DNA from: Cytophagia bacterium
GTDB taxonomy: Bacteria; Bacteroidota; Bacteroidia; Cytophagales; Cyclobacteriaceae
Length of the DNA stretch: 7,457 bases
Direction of reading: 5' to 3'
NCBI GenBank assembly: GCA_013373005.1
Contig: JABXIP010000387.1
Span: 1 to 7,457 of the forward strand
The stretch's first letter is position 1, and each line of letters begins with the position of its first letter. The notes beneath the pieces are model-generated. The model saw only the letters and a list, made by a program, of their open reading frames with translations, was not told the origin of the DNA and made no database searches. This document shows, in pieces, positions 1 through 6,167 of this stretch. The position numbers were made by a program, and so were the translations under genes.

Positions 1-1242
1 GATAAACTGAGAACTGCACATATAGGGGTAGGAGGAATGGGAATGGAAGACCTTAAGGCTATTTCATCTCATTCATCCGTTGAAGTGGTAGCGCTTTGTG
101 ATGTTGATGCCAATAACCTGGCTGTGGCACTGAAGCTTCATCCCAATGCAAAGACTTACAGCGATTATAGAACCATGTTGGATGAAATGAGCAGCGGTAT
201 TGATGCGGTAGTGGTTTCTACCCCAGATCATACGCATGCTCCGGCTTCTATGATGGCTATGAATATGAACAAGCCTGTTTATTGCCAAAAGCCTCTGACG
301 CACCATGTGACTGAAGCGAGAGCCATGAATCAACTGGCTGCAGATAAGGGCTTGATAACCCAAATGGGTATTCAGGTACATTCGTTTTACGATTACAAAC
401 TGGCTACAGAGCTAATCAGGTCAGGAATTATTGGTAAGGTGAAAACTGTTAGAGCGTGGTCACCTAAGAACTGGGGTTATGATGGGCCGGTGCCTGAGGG
501 CAGCGACCCTGTTCCATCTACCTTAGACTGGAACTTATGGCTTGGTACTTCTGCAGAGAGACCTTATAAGGATGGAATTTACCACCCTGGTAACTGGCGC
601 AAGCTGGTTGACTATGGTTGTGGCACGCTTGGCGATATGGGAGTGCATATTTTCGATACGCCTTACAATGCGTTGGCATTAGACATTCCTAAGACCATCA
701 AAACAGAATGTAGAGAACCCAATGGTTTCGGTTTCCCTGAACATAATACAGTGACTTATGAATTCCCTGGTACTGAATACACGACCAAGAAATTCAAATG
801 GGTTTGGTACGATGGTTCTGGCGCTCCGGCAGCTCATAAAGATTTGGTGCTTCCAAATGGTGATGAATTGCCAGACCAGGGCGCCATGTTTATCGGTGAG
901 AAGGGAAGATTGTTGTTGCCACACTTTATGCAATTGCCAAGACATATCGTTAAAGGAGAGTATGTAGATCTGAAGCTGGATGACTTCAAATATGTAGGTG
1001 AGCCGGTAAGAAACTATGAGCAGGAAGGTAAGAAGCATTACCATCAGTTTGTAGATGCATGTCTTGGCGATGATAAAACCAGCGCTCCATTCTCCTATGC
1101 TGCAAGGTTAACCGAAACCATTTTGCTTGGAGTAATTGCTGGCCGGTTTCCGAATAAGAAGCTTCACTGGGATAGTGAATCGGCCAAGTTCAGAGAAGAA
1201 GAAGCTAACGCATTCCTCGATGCGCCTTACAGAGAGTTTTAA
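1..1242 (+). CDS. Gfo/Idh/MocA family oxidoreductase, 5'-truncated by the window
   Basis: Probable NAD(P)-dependent oxidoreductase acting on a sugar, inositol or related polyol; the substrate cannot be read from the sequence. The frame is open to base 1, giving 413 visible residues. The first in-frame ATG (position 37) lies inside the dinucleotide-binding loop, so it is not the start. Counting from base 1, the Rossmann motif GVGGMG is at residues 9-14, the acidic end of the second strand is Asp34 in ALCDVD, and STPDHTHAP is at 73-81. The family EKP motif appears as CQKPLTH at about 95-101, with the catalytic-region Lys kept. The C-terminal domain has the WRKL...GDMGVHIFD block ending near residue 219, including His216. 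The missing N-terminus may be only a few residues or may include a Tat leader, as in many Bacteroidetes members. It converges on the secG operon. The family is sure; the specificity is unknown. Confidence 0.9.
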   Translation, partial: DKLRTAHIGVGGMGMEDLKAISSHSSVEVVALCDVDANNLAVALKLHPNAKTYSDYRTMLDEMSSGIDAVVVSTPDHTHAPASMMAMNMNKPVYCQKPLTHHVTEARAMNQLAADKGLITQMGIQVHSFYDYKLATELIRSGIIGKVKTVRAWSPKNWGYDGPVPEGSDPVPSTLDWNLWLGTSAERPYKDGIYHPGNWRKLVDYGCGTLGDMGVHIFDTPYNALALDIPKTIKTECREPNGFGFPEHNTVTYEFPGTEYTTKKFKWVWYDGSGAPAAHKDLVLPNGDELPDQGAMFIGEKGRLLLPHFMQLPRHIVKGEYVDLKLDDFKYVGEPVRNYEQEGKKHYHQFVDACLGDDKTSAPFSYAARLTETILLGVIAGRFPNKKLHWDSESAKFREEEANAFLDAPYREF

Positions 1243-1260
1243 GAAAAATGTGCATAAAAG

Positions 1261-1292
1261 AAAAAGCCCTGACGGTTCCGTCAGGGCTTTTT
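1261..1292. terminator. Bidirectional rho-independent terminator
   Basis: A perfect inverted repeat pairs 1261-1275 with 1278-1292. The GC core is GCCCTGACG (1266-1274) against CGTCAGGGC (1279-1287), with a GTTC tetraloop. Six T follow on the plus strand (1288-1293). On the minus strand, the A-rich tract at 1256-1265 becomes a U-rich tail. It begins 18 nt after the oxidoreductase stop and 19 nt beyond the secG stop, so it can end both convergent transcripts. Confidence 0.92.
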
Positions 1293-1311
1293 TATATCTC
1301 TTAAGTCTAAA

Positions 1312-1683
1312 TTATTGCTGGCTAGCCGTATCTGCTGGTACAGTGCCCAAGCTGGTTCCAGTAGTATCAACCGGAGTAATAGGTGATACATCTTGTCCTT
1401 GTCCCTGGCTTTGCTGAGCTGCATCAACGTTAGGGTTCACGAAATTTGCTGTCCCCTTGTCGAGCATCAAACTTGATGACAAGCTGAAAACAATTAGGGC
1501 AACAATGAAAACCCAAGTGGCTTTCTCCAAAATATCGGTGGTTTTCTTAACACCAATGATTTGCTGAGCTCCTCCGCCACCGAACTGGCTTGACAATCCT
1601 CCACCCTTAGAATTCTGCATCAAAACGATCAGAATCAACAAAATCGCTACGATGATTGCCAATATGATGAATAACTTAAACAT
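1312..1683 (-). CDS. secG: Preprotein translocase subunit SecG
   Basis: Accessory inner-membrane subunit of the SecYEG channel; SecG assists SecA-driven protein export. The 123-residue protein has two hydrophobic helices (about 3-22 and 56-74). Between them lies the family signature QNSKGGGLSSQFGGGG (23-38), the cytosolic loop typical of SecG. After the second helix a Gln-, Thr- and Asp-rich tail (about 75-123) extends beyond the roughly 75-110 residues common in proteobacterial SecG; such tails are usual in Bacteroidetes. The start is ATG, 7 nt after the TAG stop of the upstream gene, so translation is probably coupled. It is the last gene of the operon and is followed by the terminator at 1261-1292. 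The call is secure. Confidence 0.96.
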   Translation of the reverse strand: MFKLFIILAIIVAILLILIVLMQNSKGGGLSSQFGGGGAQQIIGVKKTTDILEKATWVFIVALIVFSLSSSLMLDKGTANFVNPNVDAAQQSQGQGQDVSPITPVDTTGTSLGTVPADTASQQ

Positions 1684-1690
1684 TCTATTA

Positions 1691-2593
1691 CTACTTTAAT
1701 TTTTCAATTTGGGTGGCAAAGTAAGCGCTTTTTTCAGGAAACTTCAAACTGAGTTTTTTATAAATGTCTTCGGCCTTTTTAACCTTACCTTGTTTGGCCA
1801 TCAATTTGGCTAAGGTTTCTGTCTCGAAGTCTTCTTCTTTGAGTAGCGATTTATCTGCCAGATCTTCAATATCTACTTTGCCTTCAGCTTCGGCCATTCT
1901 TTCTCTATCCATTTGAGGCTCATTCTTGATAAACTTTTCAATGATCTCAATCTGATTTTTCTTCTTTTCAGAGATAGGTTTTTTGGGCTTCTTTTCTATT
2001 TCACTCTCTACTAACTGACCAGAAAGTAGTGCTTCAATTCTTCGCTTGGTAGCTTCAATTTCAGCAAGGTCATTGTCAATAACTGGGGTTTTTGTTACCT
2101 CAGTTTTGGGTACACTTTGCTTTGTTCCTTTTGCCTCTTTCTTCCCTTCAGGTTTCTTCTCTTCCAACTTCACTTTGGTTTCGGCTTTTGACTCTTTTGG
2201 AGCCTTGGCTTTTTCAGCTTGCTTAACCTCTTTCTGAGTATCAGTCGCTGCAGGTGTTTCCACCTTTTTCGGTTCTTCTACTTTTGGAGGAGCTACTGTT
2301 TCAACAACTGTTTTTTGTGGAATTTCTTGTTTAGGTTCCTTCTCTTTTAAAGCGAAGACGAAGTCTCCTTCAATGATTTCTTTTAAATGAGATCTGTTGG
2401 CAGAATAGATGGCTGCCTTTTTTATAAAGGCATCAGTCTTAGGATGCTCTCGCTCTCTAAGCGCCTTTGCTACAACCACATAAAGGCTCTGAAAATACGG
2501 GTACTTCTTTCTGTACTCATTCAGTGCTTTTATATCGGCATTGGTAACCTTAGACGGATTTTGTAGTAAAGTGCTAAAGCGTTCTTTGTCCAC
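1691..2593 (-). CDS. Lys/Glu/Pro-rich protein with a C-terminal TPR-like repeat, function unknown
   Basis: No named function is recognised. The 300-residue protein has three parts. Residues 1-83 form a compact, probably helical N-terminal domain (RFSTLLQNP..., YPYFQSLYVVVAKAL). Residues 84-175 are a low-complexity linker; over 81-170, 39 of 90 residues are Lys or Glu and 10 are Pro. Residues 175-300 are helical, with the segment IEIIEKFIKNEP at about 215-226 and a single TPR-like helix pair at about 257-289 (LAKLMAKQGKVKKAEDIYKK then LSLKFPE). There is no signal peptide or membrane helix, so it is probably cytoplasmic. The start is GTG at 2593: between the lptE stop and this codon, in the same frame, there is no ATG, and no internal ATG preserves the N-terminal domain. 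It lies 36 nt after lptE and 7 nt before secG. I recall similar unnamed proteins beside secG in other Bacteroidetes, unverified. It may help envelope assembly, by position only. Confidence 0.85.
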   Translation of the reverse strand: MDKERFSTLLQNPSKVTNADIKALNEYRKKYPYFQSLYVVVAKALREREHPKTDAFIKKAAIYSANRSHLKEIIEGDFVFALKEKEPKQEIPQKTVVETVAPPKVEEPKKVETPAATDTQKEVKQAEKAKAPKESKAETKVKLEEKKPEGKKEAKGTKQSVPKTEVTKTPVIDNDLAEIEATKRRIEALLSGQLVESEIEKKPKKPISEKKKNQIEIIEKFIKNEPQMDRERMAEAEGKVDIEDLADKSLLKEEDFETETLAKLMAKQGKVKKAEDIYKKLSLKFPEKSAYFATQIEKLK

Positions 2594-2629
2594 TCTTTGT
2601 TGGGTTGAATAACGAAAATAGAACGAAAA

Positions 2630-3160
2630 TTACCAGCGGGCAACAGCCTCTTGGAAAATGTCGAAGTAAAGTGCGTCAAAAATTTCTTCTACCAAGTCTT
2701 CTTCCACGGCATTTAAGGTTGTAGTTGAAGGGTCATAGTCTGCATAGAAAGTGAAGGGTTTCTGAAAACTTGCTTCATCTTCTTGTGTATTCGTAAAAAT
2801 GACTGCTACCACAATAGTTAAACGCATTAAGCCTGTTCCGTCAGCTCTGGTAGTGCTTCCTGAAGAACTGATAGCCTGTGGTGCTACACGATAGTCAGTA
2901 ATGCCACCTTCAAACTGCAGGTCGCCTTGAGTTTGAACGATTTCTAATTTGGTTCTTCTCTGAAAGTAGTCTTTAAGTCCTTCAGTAAAGGTTTGCGCCA
3001 TGTTGGGAGGTCCACTACCAATCTCGTTGATGAAATTGGCAATGCTCACCGTTTTGGTTGTACTATAATCGATGGAAGCGCCATCGAAAGAATAGATGCC
3101 ACAGCCGCTGAGTGAGAAAATAAGGAGAGTACAAATAGAGAGCGCCTTAGTCAATTTCAT
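2630..3160 (-). CDS. lptE: LptE family outer-membrane lipoprotein (LPS assembly)
   Basis: LptE is the lipoprotein plug of the LptD barrel that inserts lipopolysaccharide into the outer leaflet of the outer membrane. The 176-residue product starts with a lipoprotein signal: Lys3 and Lys5, a hydrophobic core, then lipobox LSGC with the lipidated Cys at residue 20. The mature protein opens CGIYSFDGASID, which I recognise as the Bacteroidetes LptE hallmark. The following NMAQTFTEGLKDYFQRRT (about 53-70) and FEGGITDYRVAP (about 83-94) also fit the family. A longer frame from 3217 exists but would put 19 residues before the signal peptide, so ATG at 3160 is preferred. The start overlaps the end of the sigma-54 activator gene by 14 nt, which suggests translational coupling. 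LptD is not in the window. Confidence 0.92.
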   Translation of the reverse strand: MKLTKALSICTLLIFSLSGCGIYSFDGASIDYSTTKTVSIANFINEIGSGPPNMAQTFTEGLKDYFQRRTKLEIVQTQGDLQFEGGITDYRVAPQAISSSGSTTRADGTGLMRLTIVVAVIFTNTQEDEASFQKPFTFYADYDPSTTTLNAVEEDLVEEIFDALYFDIFQEAVARW

Positions 3161-4418
3161 ATTGCTTGATCTTACGGTAAAGAGTACGCTCGGAAATCCC
3201 CAAATCTTGTGCCGCATACTTACGCTTGTTGTTATTTTTTCTTAAGGCCTTAATAATCAGCTCCTTCTCTTTTTCTTCTATGCTTAAAGACTCATCTTCT
3301 TCATGAGTAATATCATGAACGTTTTCGTAATCATATTCGTCATCCTCTTCATTAGATCGGGAATTGATGAAAATAGGTTCGCTAAAGTCTTTAGGTTTAG
3401 TTTCTGGTGGCAAGGCCGGGGTGCCTTCCATATTTCTAAACAAGTTAGGATTATCTTCAATAACACTGCTATCTACCTGACCGTTTTCAAGAAGGTCATG
3501 AACCAGCTTTTTCAAGTCGTTCATGTCTTTTTTCATGTCGAAAAGCACCTTGTAGAGTAGATCTCTTTCACTGAGATTCTCAGAATTTTCAGAAGAGCCA
3601 CCTCTGTAAATGGCAGGAAGGCTAGAACCCTGCTGAGGTAGATACTTCATCAATGTATCGGCAGAAATGGTTCTGTCCATTTCCAAAGCAGAAATTTGTT
3701 CTACCAAGTTTTTTAACTGGCGGATGTTGCCAGGGAAGCGATAACGGAGTAGAATGGATTTGGCATCTTCAGTAAGCTTAATGCTATCTACTCTATATTT
3801 TTCAGCAAAGTCTGAGGCAAACTTTCTAAACAGCAAATCGATGTCATTACCTCTTTCGCGCAGTGGTGGAACAAAGATTGGAACAGTACTTAATCTATAG
3901 TAAAGGTCCTCTCTAAACTTGCCCTTGTCTACAGCCTCGTGTAGGTTTACGTTGGTGGCGGCTACCACGCGAACATCGGTTTTTTGAACCTTGGACGAAC
4001 CTACTTTAATGAACTCTCCATTCTCTAAAACCCTGAGCAGTCTGGCTTGGGTTTGAAGTGGCATTTCACCAATCTCATCGAGGAATATAGTTCCTCCGTT
4101 GGTTCCTTCAAAATACCCTTTTCTGGATTCATAAGCACCTGTAAATGAGCCTTTTTCGTGGCCAAAAAGCTCGGAGTCGATCGTGCCTTCCGGAATAGCT
4201 CCACAGTTGATGGCGATGAATTTACCATGCTTTCTGGGACTCAGCTGATGAATGATTTTTGAGAATGATTCCTTACCACTTCCACTTTCACCGGTAATGA
4301 GAACCGTCATGTCAGTAGGAGCTACCTGTGCTGCAACCTGAATGGCATGGTTCAGCTTGGGGCTGTTACCAATTATACCGAACCGTTGCTTTATACTTAG
4401 ATATTCGTTGTTGCTCAA
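3147..4418 (-). CDS. Sigma-54-dependent transcriptional activator (AAA+ and Fis-type HTH, no receiver domain)
   Basis: Bacterial enhancer-binding protein that uses ATP hydrolysis to open promoters held by RNA polymerase with sigma-54. Of 423 residues, the AAA+ domain takes about 14-260: Walker A GESGSGKE at 43-50, the sigma-54 contact loop as GSFTGA at 90-95 (the consensus is GAFTGA), Walker B TIFLDE at 110-115, sensor I ATN at 154-156, RERG near 187-190, and sensor II PGNIRQL at 229-235. A Fis-type helix-turn-helix is at about 382-423. There is no receiver, GAF or PAS domain; only about 15 residues precede the ATPase. About 120 residues join ATPase to HTH, with a likely amphipathic helix (283-312) and a very acidic stretch (about 356-378). 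The start is taken as TTG at 4418, 12 nt after the miaB stop; no in-frame ATG lies between. Targets are unknown, and I found no -24/-12 promoter in the operon leader. Confidence 0.93.
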   Translation of the reverse strand: MSNNEYLSIKQRFGIIGNSPKLNHAIQVAAQVAPTDMTVLITGESGSGKESFSKIIHQLSPRKHGKFIAINCGAIPEGTIDSELFGHEKGSFTGAYESRKGYFEGTNGGTIFLDEIGEMPLQTQARLLRVLENGEFIKVGSSKVQKTDVRVVAATNVNLHEAVDKGKFREDLYYRLSTVPIFVPPLRERGNDIDLLFRKFASDFAEKYRVDSIKLTEDAKSILLRYRFPGNIRQLKNLVEQISALEMDRTISADTLMKYLPQQGSSLPAIYRGGSSENSENLSERDLLYKVLFDMKKDMNDLKKLVHDLLENGQVDSSVIEDNPNLFRNMEGTPALPPETKPKDFSEPIFINSRSNEEDDEYDYENVHDITHEEDESLSIEEKEKELIIKALRKNNNKRKYAAQDLGISERTLYRKIKQYEID

Positions 4419-4430
4419 ATCGCTAATTCT

Positions 4431-5900
4431 TTAATCGACTACTTCACCAAACAGAGTGGCTGCAGTACAGTCGTTGACCAATACATTAACATAATCTCCT
4501 TTTTGGTGATTCCCTCTTGGGAAAATAACCACCTTATTGGCCGTGTTTCTGCCCTGAAGTTGCTCTTCAGAACGTTTAGATGTGCCTTCAATCAATACTT
4601 TGTGCACTTTGCCCAAGTCGAGCTTATTTCTCTCAAGTGAAATAATTTGCTGCTTGTTAATGATTTCCTGAAGACGTCTTTTCTTCACATCTAGTGGAAT
4701 ATCATCGGCATATTTCTTAGCAGCCAATGTTCCGGGGCGCTCAGAGTAGAAGAACATATAAGAAAAGTCGTACTTCACATAGTCCATCAAAGTGAGTGTC
4801 TCTTGGTGTTCTTCTTCTGTCTCAGTACAGAAGCCGGCAATCATATCAGACGAAATACCGCATTCTTCTCCCAAAATTTCACGGATAGCATCAACTCTGT
4901 TAATGTACCATTCGCGAGTATAGGTTCTGTTCATCAGATCCAGCACTCTACTATTACCACTTTGGGCAGGAAGGTGAATGTATTTACAGATGTTTTCATA
5001 CTTCTTCATGGTGTGTAGCACTTCATCAGTAATGTCTTTAGGATGCGAGGTTGAGAAACGTACCCGAAGTTCAGGAGATACATTAGCCACCATTTCAAGC
5101 AGATTAGCAAAGTTGATCACTTCAACTTCTTCACCTTTTTTCTCCTTTCTCTCTAACCAAGCCTTGTTGTTCTCATCGGCTGACCATTTGTAGCTGTCAA
5201 CATTCTGGCCGAGAAGCGTTACTTCTTTGTAACCATTGTCGAAAAGGTCTTGAGCCTCTTTTACTATAGAGAATGGATCGCGGCTTCTTTCTCTACCTCT
5301 GGTAAATGGTACCACACAGAAAGAGCACATATTGTCGCAACCTCTCATAATGGAAATGAAAGCTGTCACTCCATTGGAATTCAAACGAACAGGGGAGATG
5401 TCGGCATAAGTTTCTTCTCTCGAAAGGAAAGTATTCACTGCCTTCAATCCATCTTCGGCAGATTCTACCAGTTTCGGAAGGTCTCTGTAGGCATCCGGAC
5501 CAACTACCACATCTACAATCTTCTCTTCTTCAAGCAGTTTTTCTTTCAACCTTTCGGCCATGCAACCCAAAACACCAATGGTCATTTCAGGTTTAGTCTT
5601 TTTTACAGCATTGAAGTGATTCAGCCTGTTGCGTACTGTTTGCTCTGCTTTTTCTCTGATGGAGCAGGTGTTCAGGAAAACAACATCGGCACTCTCGAAG
5701 TCTGAGGTGGTATCATAACCATTCTCCTTCATAATAGAAGTTACAATTTCACTATCTGCGAAATTCATCTGACAGCCATAGCTTTCTATGTACAGCTTTT
5801 TGGTTTTACCGGTGTTTTCCTCTTTTGAGGTTTTTACGGTTTCCATAGCGCTTTCGCTGTTTCTATCGATAATATCAATGTCTTGAATGATATTGCTCAT
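4431..5900 (-). CDS. miaB: tRNA-2-methylthio-N6-dimethylallyladenosine synthase MiaB
   Basis: Radical SAM methylthiotransferase that adds a methylthio group at C2 of i6A37 in tRNAs reading UNN codons, giving ms2i6A. Of 489 residues, the N-terminal MTTase domain (about 34-140) holds the auxiliary cluster ligands Cys43 (YGCQMNFADSE), Cys79 (NTCSIREKAE) and Cys113 (LGCMAER). The radical SAM core has CxxxCxxC at Cys188, Cys192 and Cys195 (RGCDNMCSFC), followed by VPFTRGRERSR. SDMIAGFCTETEEEH is near 351-365. A TRAM RNA-binding domain fills about 425-489, ending ATLFGEVVD. The CQMN signature and full set of cysteines favour MiaB over RimO or MtaB. The start is ATG at 5900, behind the purine-rich AGGGAAAGG; the first 33 or so residues are an extension often seen in Bacteroidetes. 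It is the first gene of the operon. Confidence 0.98.
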   Translation of the reverse strand: MSNIIQDIDIIDRNSESAMETVKTSKEENTGKTKKLYIESYGCQMNFADSEIVTSIMKENGYDTTSDFESADVVFLNTCSIREKAEQTVRNRLNHFNAVKKTKPEMTIGVLGCMAERLKEKLLEEEKIVDVVVGPDAYRDLPKLVESAEDGLKAVNTFLSREETYADISPVRLNSNGVTAFISIMRGCDNMCSFCVVPFTRGRERSRDPFSIVKEAQDLFDNGYKEVTLLGQNVDSYKWSADENNKAWLERKEKKGEEVEVINFANLLEMVANVSPELRVRFSTSHPKDITDEVLHTMKKYENICKYIHLPAQSGNSRVLDLMNRTYTREWYINRVDAIREILGEECGISSDMIAGFCTETEEEHQETLTLMDYVKYDFSYMFFYSERPGTLAAKKYADDIPLDVKKRRLQEIINKQQIISLERNKLDLGKVHKVLIEGTSKRSEEQLQGRNTANKVVIFPRGNHQKGDYVNVLVNDCTAATLFGEVVD

Positions 5901-5926
5901 GCCTTTCCCTACTCAATTTTGAGGCG

Positions 5927-5934
5927 CAAATATA
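5927..5934 (-). promoter_or_regulatory. Putative -7 box of the miaB operon promoter
   Basis: Read on the minus strand the box is TATATTTG, an exact match to the Bacteroidetes -7 consensus TAnnTTTG. It stands 26 nt before the miaB ATG, so the leader would be only about 20 nt. No clear TTTG-like -33 element is seen 17-21 nt upstream, which lowers confidence. It is the best candidate for driving the whole miaB-secG unit. Confidence 0.55.
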
Positions 5935-5981
5935 AGTCTTTTCGAGAGAAAATGTGACAGATTGGCAGCGAAGTCTGTCTG

Positions 5982-6011
5982 GAATCTAAATATTGATCAT
6001 TCTTTAGAATC
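5982..6011. repeat. Imperfect inverted repeat in the pabB-miaB intergenic region
   Basis: GAATCTAAA at 5982-5990 pairs with TTTAGAATC at 6003-6011 in eight of nine positions, around a 12-nt loop that contains TGATCA. It lies about 50 nt upstream of the miaB -7 box, so it could be a protein-binding site or a structure in the pabB 3' transcript. The function is unknown. Confidence 0.4.
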
Positions 6012-6086
6012 GGTAATCAAAACACGTATTTCTACTTATAGAATCAGGTATTTTTAAATCAATCTGTCTGAGTTGGCTTGATTACC
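6012..6086. repeat. Nine-bp inverted repeat with widely spaced arms
   Basis: GGTAATCAA at 6012-6020 and TTGATTACC at 6078-6086 are perfect reverse complements separated by 57 nt. A looser version of the left arm, GAATC-A-GGTA then ATCAA, is found at 6041-6062. The right arm runs into the plus-strand -7 box. It could be an operator pair or the base of an RNA stem. Confidence 0.4.
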
Positions 6087-6090
6087 TTTG
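6083..6090 (+). promoter_or_regulatory. Putative plus-strand -7 box
   Basis: TACCTTTG is the only exact TAnnTTTG match on the plus strand between miaB and pabB. A possible -33 element is TCTG at 6063-6066, one mismatch from TTTG, with a 16-nt spacer that is a little short. Transcription would begin near 6096 and run into the terminator at 6139-6167. The first half of the box overlaps an arm of an inverted repeat (6078-6086). Confidence 0.35.
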
Positions 6091-6095
6091 AAGAG

Positions 6096-6167
6096 TTAAT
6101 AACAAATACAGTAAAACGTAGTTTATACGGTTGAGGATGGCAGGTCTAACGAGATCTGCCTTTTTTT
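6096..6167 (+). ncRNA. Candidate small RNA of about 70 nt
   Basis: Inferred from a plus-strand -7 box followed about 50 nt later by a canonical intrinsic terminator with no coding sequence between. The predicted transcript has two hairpins: a weak one at 6111-6128 (seven pairs around a GTA loop, with one bulged A at 6125) and the terminator hairpin at 6139-6160. No convincing ORF begins inside. Its 3' end overlaps the pabB stop codon in antisense. It does not resemble tRNA, tmRNA, SRP RNA or RNase P RNA. The 5' end is a guess from the promoter box, and transcription is unproven. Confidence 0.3.
6139..6167 (+). terminator. Rho-independent terminator, plus-strand orientation
   Basis: The arm at 6139-6147 (GGCAGGTCT) pairs with 6152-6160 (AGATCTGCC) through nine pairs, one of them G-T, around an AACG loop. 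Seven T follow directly at 6161-6167. Read on the minus strand, the hairpin is followed by ATCCTCAACC, which is no U-tract, so it is not a good terminator for pabB. The T-run overlaps the last two bases of the pabB stop codon complement. Confidence 0.75.

Noticed and set aside
37..1242. ATG at 37 as the start of the oxidoreductase
   Set aside because: The frame is open upstream to base 1, and this ATG falls within the GVGGMG dinucleotide-binding loop, so a start there would destroy the fold.
3161..3217. Longer lptE reading frame starting at 3217
   Set aside because: It would place 19 residues before a clear lipoprotein signal peptide and enlarge the overlap with the activator gene; the ATG at 3160 gives a normal lipobox position.
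5250..5705. Open frame of 151 codons on the plus strand inside miaB
   Set aside because: It is wholly antisense to a well-conserved radical SAM gene, and its translation shows no family features.
5917..5950. Sigma-54 -24/-12 promoter before miaB, suggested by TTGC on the minus strand
   Set aside because: There is no GG at the required distance upstream of the TTGC, so only the -7-type box is supported.
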